A stretch of DNA of 5,685 nt from an uncultured Candidatus Altimarinota bacterium (GTDB taxonomy: Bacteria; Patescibacteriota; Gracilibacteria; BD1-5; JAGOOR01), in NCBI GenBank assembly GCA_937920005.1, contig CALETF010000084.1, positions 1-5,685 on the forward strand, written 5' to 3'. The notes below the pieces were generated by a model, which saw only the letters and a program-made list of their open reading frames with translations, made no database searches and was not told the DNA's origin. Made by a program: the position numbers and the translations under genes. Of the stretch, positions 1-5,685 are shown piece by piece (the stretch's first letter is position 1; the number at the start of each line of letters is the position of its first letter).

Positions 1-1076
1 CAGAGCTCATCATATCGTATCTTGCCATCCTGATTTATGATACTCCACGTTCCATCACCAGGGATGTCAGTACAACCTTTATTAGTTTTTCAGAGAACAC
101 GATCTCAGAGAGCCCAGTTAAGAGTTGATGGCGTTGAGAAAAGGAATTTGACCCATTTTGTAGGATCTCCTGTTCTATTTCGTGCAAGTACCTCACGAGC
201 TCATAAGTCAGTAAAGTAATTGTAATTGATGAGTCAGGCGAGATTTGGATCATCGTATTCATGCAATTGAGGAGAGGGTGCTGTTTCCATTTGGTCTCTC
301 ATTTCTCGATACGACATCTTGATTTCAGATCCTGGGTGCCCATTGTTGGCATAAAAAAGTGTCCATCCACCTCCAGCTGTTTTCATATCACAATAAACCG
401 TAAGAAGTTTTTCACCCACCTCGATGACATACTTCCCTGAGGTAGAATCTGGTTGTTTTTCAAGGATTTCTTTACAACTTTTTTGTGCTTTCCAGCCTAT
501 TTGTTCACGCTTTGTGGCATCTCAGAGATTGACTTTTTGAGCATTTTTGAGGATAGAACTGACGAGTTCTCATTTATTTTTACCAGAGTTCATGACGAGC
601 ATGTGCCCTCGAGAAGAACCAAGAGAGTAGGCTGGCTTATCTCCGACTTTGTAATTAGCATACTGGCTATCGTTGAGGAGGGCTATAAGTTCGTATTCTT
701 TCGTATCTGGTCGGATGAAATAATGATACATTTCTCCCGTTTCAGGATCTTTGAGAAATTCTATACCTAAAGCGAGAAAGAGATCTTTACCCGCTCTTCC
801 TTGGTACCCCATTTTGATATCGCCATAACTGAGTTCCAGGGCATTTGTCGGGAGGGGGATATTGATTCCTCGGCGCATCGCATCATCGATTCTCTCCTTG
901 GTGAGAGAGAGATGGGCTATACGAGAGATATCAGCATCAGTGCTTTTGAGAGAGGAAACGAAGAATATAACAGGAAGTATGGCCGCAAGAAATACCGCTC
1001 AAAACAAGAGAATTTTCTTGTATGGAAGCGGGTTCTTCGCTGGTACAGGTTCCGGACTTGTAACGAGAGTTTCCAT
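1..1076 (-). CDS. Membrane-anchored surface protein with pilin-like region and fibrinogen-like domain (3' end outside window)
   Basis: 358 codons are visible; the gene runs off the left edge with no stop. Seven in-frame TGA codons (residues 26, 169, 185, 281, 292, 324, 329) must be read as glycine. I chose ATG 1076 because a short Pro-rich N-terminus (PEPVPAKNPLP) precedes one clear membrane helix (about 22-43) and GAAAGGGTCA lies just upstream; the frame is open back to 1331, but that part overlaps the previous gene. Residues about 50-150 (PLPTNALELSYGDI, YQGRAG, KDPETGEMYHYF, TKEYELIALL) resemble the passenger part of CPR type IV pilin-like proteins, although the GFTLxE prepilin signal is missing. 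Residues about 201-240 carry SCKEIL and VYCDMKTAGGGWTLFY, the start of a fibrinogen C-terminal-like fold with its conserved cysteine pair (C201, C229) and GGGW. The C-terminal part (CTDIPGDGTWSIINQDGK) continues to the edge. Likely cell-surface binding or adhesion; the pilin relation is inference. Confidence 0.83.
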
Positions 1077-1081
1077 TGACC

Positions 1082-1126
1082 CTTTCAGCGTACCATATTT
1101 TTTTGTCCATTGCAAGCGTCTGAAAG
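1082..1126. repeat. Inverted repeat around the putative promoter
   Basis: CTTTCAG (1082-1088) and CTGAAAG (1120-1126) are perfect 7-bp inverted arms separated by 31 bases. They bracket the -35/-10 pair of the putative promoter for the fibrinogen-like gene, with one arm overlapping the -10. Beside each arm, on its inner side, an AGCGT is also repeated in direct orientation. It could be an operator; it could also be chance, since 7-bp arms at this distance are not rare. Confidence 0.3.
1087..1115 (-). promoter_or_regulatory. Putative sigma70-type promoter for the fibrinogen-like gene
   Basis: Read on the minus strand, TTGCAA (1115-1110) is followed 17 bases later by TACGCT (1092-1087), preceded by TGG, an extended -10 pattern. 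The match is moderate: -35 has 4 of 6 and -10 has 3 of 6 consensus bases. A start about 7 bases after the -10 would fall only a few bases before ATG 1076, giving an almost leaderless mRNA. The neighbouring GAAAGGG could act as a ribosome-binding site only if transcription starts further upstream. Inference from pattern alone. Confidence 0.4.
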
Positions 1127-1164
1127 CTATTTTTGGTACCCCTAGAAAGGTAATAACTCAAAAA

Positions 1165-1689
1165 TTACTCTTCTTTCCACAAAAAGAGCCAGTTTATGCC
1201 AAAAAACAGCCAAACAGAAGACAAGCTCTCATGTGAAAAAATGAAAATGAGAGGAATAGTAATCGTATTGATGAGAGTGAGAAGCGATCAGAGCTTCCAA
1301 AAAACATCAGAAATTCCCCAATTTCAGCCACCTATTGAGATATGAAATTGAGACTCAATAATTCTCGAAAGAATAGAGAGGCCGATGTTTATCGAGATGA
1401 AGAGAACAAGAAATACCTCCCATCATTGCCCCCAAGGCTCATAAAAAAACCAAGCTATTGTCCCTATGAAAACAGCGTGCTGAAATATTATAGAAAAAGA
1501 TCTATCCTTCATGGGGAGACTTTTCAGACGAGAAAAAACCAAAAATGTCCCAATGGCAAGGCTGAGAAGAAAGAGAGTCTGAGAATCATAAATACCAATA
1601 CGGCGCCATTCTTCTATGCCTATTCCAGCGTGAAATAGTCCTATACAAATCTGTGCTCAGATGATGTAGGGGATAAGCGCCTGAATCAT
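1165..1689 (-). CDS. Small multi-pass membrane protein, function unknown
   Basis: 174 residues from ATG 1689 to TAA 1167-1165, visible only when TGA is read as glycine (residues 11, 89, 122, 134). The start lies one base after the rsmI stop (TAG-T-ATG), with no Shine-Dalgarno sequence, so translation is probably coupled to rsmI. The protein is very hydrophobic, with about six likely membrane helices near residues 2-24, 37-54, 66-84, 91-111, 133-151 and 155-171. Charged loops hold EEWRR (26-30) and KDR (61-63). A glycine run GGGN (120-123) lies in the loop before helix 5. Tryptophan is frequent (28, 80, 86, 90, 124, 131, 160, 167, 171). I do not recognise the family. Two reasons support a real gene: 174 codons without TAA/TAG at an exact operon spacing, and a coherent membrane-protein pattern. 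It would place an integral membrane protein in a translation-related operon. Confidence 0.8.
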
Positions 1690-1690
1690 A

Positions 1691-2341
1691 CTAGAAAATG
1701 ATAACTATTTCTCATCGAAATACACCTTTTTTTGCTTCTTTTTGGAGATTTTCGAGCGTATCTCTGTGATATGTTTCATGGATTTTTGTGAGTTCTCGTG
1801 CGAGACATATCTGATAGTCACTTCAGAACGTATCTGAAAGCTCTGAAAGAGTTTTTTCTATACGGTGAGGGGACTCATAAATGATAGCTGTATAATCCTT
1901 GTCTTTGAGTGATTTGAGGAGTGTTTGTCGTCCTTTTTTGAGGGGAAGAAATCCAAGAAAACGAAAATCATGCATATGGAGACCTGAGCCTATGAGTCCT
2001 GTTAAAAGAGCGGATGCACCAGGGATGACTTCTATTTTTACGCCTTGCTCGATAGCTTCTTGGACGAGGAGGTAGGCAGGATCTGATATCCCCGGAGTGC
2101 CTGCGTCAGATATGTAAGCTACCTGTTCATTTTGTGCTCTTTCTACGAGTTTCTTTGCTTGTTCGCGTGTGCTATGACTGTGAAAACTCTGAAGTGGTTT
2201 TGATATTTCAAAATGTTTCAAGAGTGTCCCACTATGGCGGGTATCCTCGCAGATAACGAGATCAGCCTCTCTGAGTGTACGAAGTGCTCGGAGAGTTATA
2301 TCCTCTAGATTTCAGATAGGGGTTGAGACAAGAGAAAGCAT
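1691..2341 (-). CDS. rsmI: 16S rRNA (cytidine(1402)-2'-O)-methyltransferase RsmI
   Basis: 216 residues, ATG 2341 to TAG 1693-1691. RsmI uses SAM to 2'-O-methylate C1402 in the 16S rRNA decoding centre, in the cytoplasm. Family motifs are present in order: STPIGNLEDIT (6-16), ICEDTRHSG (30-38), ISDAGTPGISDP (77-88), the SAM-site PGASA (107-111), FLGFLP (128-133), YESPHRI (155-161), ARELTKIHE (181-189) and RGEIVIIF at the C-terminus. TGA codons encode G10, G173 and G210; G10 (TPIGNL) and G210 (GE near the end) are conserved glycines, which supports code 25. The protein is shorter than the E. coli enzyme (about 286 residues) because it stops right after the tetrapyrrole-methylase-like domain and lacks the C-terminal extension. 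The start codon overlaps the stop of the preceding gene by one base (TAATG), without a clear ribosome-binding site, implying coupling. Confidence 0.95.
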
Positions 2342-2676
2342 TATTTGGGTAAATTAGAAATGACAGCTCGAAGAGCTCTTGTTAAGAAAGAATTGTTATC
2401 AAATTCAGCTAATACGGAAAATTGTAGAGAAGAGGAAAGTTTGCTAAAATCTATAGAGCATCAATTTCTATGTAGGCTAGACAAAGCGCCAATAGATTTT
2501 GATTGTAGCGCACGAGAAATAATATCTGAAATATGTTTTGGGTCGTTTGGGGGTAATACTCACATATGTCCGAGAGCATGAAGAATTTTTGTTGGTAAAA
2601 AATGGAGTCGAGAAAGTCTATCCTGCTTTATCTGAGCAAAATGTTCAACAGCCATTATGTCTAATTGATGAGCCAT
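2341..2676 (-). CDS. Hypothetical protein, 111 residues, coupled between leuS and rsmI
   Basis: Start ATG 2676 overlaps the leuS stop (TAATG), and its own TAA (2343-2341) overlaps the rsmI ATG in the same TAATG arrangement, so it is translationally locked into the operon. Two TGA codons (G39 in HMGVLPPND, G72 in HRNGCSID) hide it from a standard-code scan. The protein appears soluble: no signal peptide or membrane helix; a basic, probably helical N-terminal part (HFAQIKQDRLSRLHFLPTKILHAL); a Ser/Leu-rich C-terminal half ending RALRAVISNLPK. One cysteine (C73). I do not recognise a family. The coding stretch is more AT-rich than rsmI and most of leuS (61 G+C of 180 in rows 2341-2520, hand count), which could mean a separate origin. 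The exact fit of both ends and the absence of TAA/TAG make it a likely gene, but no homology was tested. Confidence 0.72.
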
Positions 2677-5618
2677 TATTTGACCACGATATTAAGAATT
2701 TTATTTGGAATAAAGACTTCTTTGACCACAGTCACACCCTCGAGCCATTTCGCTATTTCTGGTTTATTTTCGACTGTCATACGCACTTCTTCAGCAGTAA
2801 CCCCGCGCATAAATGGATACGTCCCTCGGAGCTTGCCCCCGATTTGTATAGCAATCTGTACCTCATCATCGATAGTCATAGCTGGGATATATTCTGGCCA
2901 TTCTGACTGATAAATAGATGTCTCATTGCCCATGAGAGACCAGCATTCTTCTGCCATATGTGGAGCAAATGGATGGAGAAGGCGAGCCAGAGTTGATTTC
3001 CATTCCTCTGCATGTTCTGGGTCTTGGGGAATACCTTCATTCACCATGATATTGATAGCTGCAAGAGCAGTATTGAATTTCATATTTTCGATATCTTCGC
3101 CTACTTTTTTGATAGTCTTGTGCATTGTTTTGATAGCACTCAGATCTTCTTTTGCAGTCCAAGACTGATATTCTGTTGTCGTTGAATCAGTGGTAAAAAG
3201 TCTATAAATTTTATCAAGCAATCGATAGCTTCAAACGATAGCTTTTGTATTCCAGGGTGCCACATCAGCAAAATCTGCCATACTCATCTCGTAGAGACGA
3301 AGTGTGTCAGCACCGTATTCATTTATCACGTCATCAGGATTGATGACATTGCCTTTTGATTTGCTCATCTTATTCCCATCTGGTCAGAGAATGAGACCCA
3401 CATTTCGGAGTCGGAAAAATGGTTCATCACTCGGTACGACGCCCACGTCAAAGAGGAATTTATGCCAGAAACGAGCGTAGAGAAGATGGAGCACAGCGTG
3501 CTCTGCACCACCGATATAACTATCCACTTCACCCCAGTATTTCACGACAGCAGGATCAACAATTGCATTAGAATTTGTCGGATCCATAAAACGAAGATAG
3601 TACCAGCAAGACCCAGCCCATTGGGGCATGGTGTTTGTTTCACGATATCCTGTGAGATTGTTTCCGAGTTTTACATTGACCCAAGAAGAGATAGTCGCAA
3701 GAGGGGATTGTCCATCGCCTGATGGTTCATATTTTTCTACTTCAGGAAGTTTGAGTGGCAAATCCCAATCTGGTAAGAGCCAATCAGAAATCCCACGAGT
3801 GATTTTTCCTATCGTTGTATCTCATTTCTTGAGTACGTCACCATCTATCCAGCAGTCTTTATTTTTTGTTGTTGGAAGTGATTCCTTGTCTTCATCTTTG
3901 ATATGAATCAAAGGTATCGGTTCACCCCAGTATCGCTGACGTGAAAAAATCCAATCACGGAGTTTGTAGTTCACCACCTTTTTTCAGAAGCCTTCTTTTT
4001 CTGCTTTTTCTGTAAGCACTTTTCGCGCTTCTGCAGAAGTGATACCATTGAATTCTCATGAATTCATGAGAATTCAATCTTCAGTAAAAGCATAAGGATT
4101 AGAAAAATACTTTACGATGTGAGCATGTATTCTGCTTGATTCATGTTGAGTAAATTTTTCCTGAATTTCATCAGGGGTCATCCATATTAGATTAAATTTT
4201 TCATGCTCCTCAAGTGTTGGATTATCCCTATCTTCATCTTGTAGCTCTACAACAAAATATGTTCCCAAGCCTTTTGAGTATCTATTTTTTACAGTTGAAT
4301 AAAAATTTGTGTAGAAACCAATACTTTCTTTTATATTTATATTTTTATATCCCGTTTCTTCTTTTATTTCGCGTATAAGTGTTGATTCTATATCTTCCCC
4401 TTCTTCTATGCCACCTCCAGGGAGATCGTATAAATCATCAAAATTAGTATTCTTTAAAACTAATATTTTTCCATCTTTTATAATAATTGCTTTTACAAAA
4501 GTTCTATGAATTGATTCTTCTTTTAACGTTCAAAGTACAGGTGCTATACTTTGTTTGAGTGGTATTCCATATTTTTGTGCAAAAACAAAATCACGTTCAT
4601 CATGTGCATCACCAAAGACAGCACCCGTTCCGTAACTTCATAAAACGAAATCACCAATCCAGACAGGTAATTTTTCATCGTTGAAAGGATTTGTGACATA
4701 CGAACCCGTGAAGACTCCAGTTTTTTGTTTATCCAATTTGGTTCTCTCGATATCTGATTCTTCTTGTGTTTTTTTGATATATTTATCACATTCTTTTTTG
4801 TAATCAGCATGGATGTATTCTTGTACTTTTGGATGATCCGGAGCAATAACGACAAAAGCACCACTGAAGACAGTATCAATACGTGTTGTAAATACTTCTA
4901 TATCAGGACAGTCAATTCACTGAAAAAAGAACTGACATCCTTCGCTCTTTCCAATCCAGTTTCTCTGCATCTCTTTGATGCCTTCTGGCCAGTCGAGACG
5001 ATCGATATCAGAGAGGAGTCTGTCAGCATATTTTGTAATAGCGAGTATCCACTGTCTGATAGCTTTTTTCTCTACTGGAGTTCCACATCGTTCACATTTT
5101 CCATCGACCACTTCTTCATTTGCGAGACCTGTCTTACAGCTCGGACAGAAATTGATGGGCTTATCACTTTCGTAAGCGAGACCAGCTTCGAAGAGTTTCA
5201 GGAATATCCACTGAGACCATTTGTAATAGTCGGGGTTGGTTGTATCTATCTCGCGATTCCAATCAAATGCAAATCCAAATTTTTTGAGTTGTTCGCGGAA
5301 TCGATCAATATTTGCAGCAGTCGTAATAGCAGGATGTGTACCTGTTTTGATGGCGTAATTCTCTGCAGGAAGACCAAATGCATCCCAACCCATTGGGTGC
5401 AAAACATTAAAACCAAGCATGCGTTTGTAGCGTGCATAGACGTCTGTGGCTACATACCCACGTGGATGACCTACGTGCATAGAGCTTCCAGATGGGTACG
5501 GAAACATATCCATCACAAATTGAGGAGGTTTGCTAGAGTTATTTTCGGCTTTAAATATGCCGTCTTTTGCCCATTTGGATTGCCATTTAGGCTCGAATTT
5601 CTTTGGATCAAAGTTCAT
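2676..5618 (-). CDS. leuS: Leucyl-tRNA synthetase with an internal Nudix domain
   Basis: 980 residues in one frame, ATG 5618 to TAA 2678-2676; charges tRNA-Leu with leucine in the cytoplasm. Order of parts: class I fold with HVGH (48-51) and GWDAFGLPAE (77-86); zinc site C158/C161...C175/C178; editing (CP1) domain with VFTTRIDT (242-249), GTG and AHDERD (338-343), so the editing threonines and aspartate are kept; Nudix insert (about 365-506); return to LeuRS at AFTEDG-ILMNSGEF (510-523); LRDWIFSRQRYWGEP; WAGSCWYYLRF; HLLYARFWHKFL; KMSKS (750-754); helical anticodon-binding domain; C-terminal domain (IQIGGKLRG ... NIVVK). Usual bacterial length is about 800-870; the insert explains most of the excess. 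Nine TGA codons (234, 327, 363, 515, 521, 545, 599, 745, 796) read as Gly, several at conserved glycines. Between LIH (569-571) and DLPL there is also a longer linker than usual. First gene of the operon. Confidence 0.97.
4047..4078. repeat. Perfect 32-bp palindrome at the downstream edge of the Nudix insert
   Basis: The left half ATTGAATTCTCATGAA is followed immediately by its exact reverse complement; symmetry breaks at C4046/C4079. It contains three GAATTC sites exactly 10 bases apart (4050, 4060, 4070) and two TCATGA sites. In leuS it encodes D-G-I-L-M-N-S-G-E-F-N, a conserved LeuRS stretch, and two of its codons are UGA glycine (residues 515, 521). In mRNA it could fold into a 14-bp stem with an AAUU loop. 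No T-run follows, so it is not a standard terminator. Confidence 0.97.
4101..4526 (-). other. Nudix hydrolase domain inserted in the LeuRS editing domain
   Basis: Residues about 365-506 of LeuRS. The sequence begins after LKQSIAPVLG and includes HRTFVKAIIIKDGKILVL, DLPGGG, and a complete Nudix box from G402 to Y424: G-x5-E-x7-REIKEETGY, with the metal-binding set R416, E417, E420, E421 intact. It continues through GTYFVVELQD (an expected beta strand) and IWMTPDEIQEKF to HAHIVKYFSNP. About 140 residues matches a whole Nudix fold, not a fragment. Nudix enzymes cleave nucleoside diphosphates linked to another moiety, using Mg2+; the substrate here cannot be read from the sequence. Ap4A, a synthetase by-product, is one plausible candidate (inference). 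There is no stop, TAA/TAG or frame change at either border, so it is a domain, not a separate gene. G+C is about 29% (rows 4141-4500) against about 47% in six sampled leuS rows, and all nine glycines use GGN codons. Confidence 0.93.
4531..4553. repeat. Inverted repeat at the upstream edge of the Nudix insert
   Basis: CAAAGTA (4531-4537) and TACTTTG (4547-4553) are perfect 7-bp arms around a 9-base spacer. They encode the last LeuRS residues before the insert (QSIAPVL), next to UGA glycine 363. The position mirrors the 32-bp palindrome at the other border. Arms this short can arise by chance. Confidence 0.6.
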
Positions 5619-5641
5619 ATTCTTCTGTAAATGATGCGTTT

Positions 5642-5650
5642 ATTATACCA
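5642..5650 (-). promoter_or_regulatory. Extended -10 promoter of the leuS operon
   Basis: On the minus strand TGG-TATAAT gives a perfect -10 hexamer (5647-5642) with an upstream TGn extension. No -35 like TTGACA lies at 16-18 bases upstream, because that position is taken by the hairpin of the preceding terminator. Expected transcription start is near 5635, leaving a leader of about 17 bases. The Shine-Dalgarno is weak at best (AGAAGA a few bases before ATG 5618). Confidence 0.65.
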
Positions 5651-5672
5651 AAAACTCGCCTTGTGGGCGAGT
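5650..5672 (-). terminator. Intrinsic terminator of an unseen upstream gene
   Basis: Read on the minus strand: ACTCGCC, loop CACAA, GGCGAGT, then a short T-run of four further T (five including the last stem base). A 7-bp GC-rich stem followed at once by T is a minimal rho-independent terminator. It ends directly at the TGG of the leuS promoter, so leuS starts a new transcription unit. The T-run is short; on the plus strand the hairpin is followed only by an AT-rich stretch. Confidence 0.6.
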
Positions 5673-5685
5673 ATTTACTATTTAA

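Noticed and set aside
1077..1331. Upstream extension of the fibrinogen-like protein to 1331
   Set aside because: The open frame overlaps the membrane protein gene, and its predicted residues look like out-of-frame hydrophobic noise. ATG 1076 has a better context.
4047..4078. Palindrome as a transcription terminator or assembly fold-back
   Set aside because: No T-run follows on either strand, and the sequence encodes a conserved LeuRS segment in the right frame, so it is unlikely to be an artefact.
4101..4526. Nudix as an independent gene inserted inside leuS
   Set aside because: There is no stop before it, no stop after it, and the LeuRS frame continues unbroken on both sides.
2676..5618. 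leuS as a decayed pseudogene split by stops
   Set aside because: All interruptions are TGA, all pieces share one frame, the motifs are intact, and the TGAs coincide with conserved glycines; there is no TAA, TAG or frameshift.
1..5618. UGA as tryptophan (code 4) or selenocysteine
   Set aside because: Tryptophan or Sec would replace invariant glycines in RsmI and LeuRS motifs, and real Trp positions use TGG. The number and spread of UGAs excludes Sec.
4764..5630. 288-codon open frame on the plus strand
   Set aside because: It is exactly antisense to the conserved N-terminal half of leuS, with no recognisable protein features, and arises from leuS codon usage.

Overview
The window looks like a piece of a Candidate Phyla Radiation bacterium that reads UGA as glycine (genetic code 25), that is, Gracilibacteria or Absconditabacteria (SR1). 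The evidence is internal. On the minus strand, five collinear genes are each cut by in-frame TGA codons. Several TGAs fall on glycines that are nearly invariant in well-known families: TPI-G-NLED and R-G-E in RsmI, and LGSYGTG, EDGILMNSGEF, GFGKK and LGPDG-KMSKS in LeuRS. Every gene end visible here is TAA or TAG; none is TGA. Base composition is moderate in most of the window, which leans towards Gracilibacteria, but I cannot settle the phylum from the sequence.

All genes lie on the minus strand, so they read from right to left. At the right edge, a hairpin with a short T-run (terminator of an unseen upstream gene) abuts an extended -10 promoter. This drives leuS (5618-2676), a full-length leucyl-tRNA synthetase in one continuous frame. 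Next come a 111-codon hypothetical gene (2676-2341), rsmI (2341-1691) and a 174-residue multi-pass membrane protein (1689-1165). The first two junctions are TAATG one-base overlaps and the third is a one-base gap, so these four genes form a tight, probably translationally coupled operon. After an 88-base gap holding a probable promoter, a fifth gene (1076 to the left edge, its end outside the window) encodes a membrane-anchored surface protein. It has a pilin-like middle and a fibrinogen-like (FReD) domain.

The most notable feature is a complete Nudix hydrolase domain with an intact Nudix box, inserted in frame within the editing (CP1) domain of LeuRS. The insert is much more AT-rich than the surrounding gene, contains no UGA glycine codons, and is bordered on one side by a perfect 32-bp palindrome and on the other by a 7-bp-arm inverted repeat. 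It looks like a transferred domain.

The operon links translation (LeuRS) with ribosome modification (RsmI). The membrane protein and the small hypothetical have no recognised function. The surface gene appears to be separately expressed and probably serves attachment or host/substrate contact. No tRNA, rRNA, CRISPR array, IS element or phage gene was seen.
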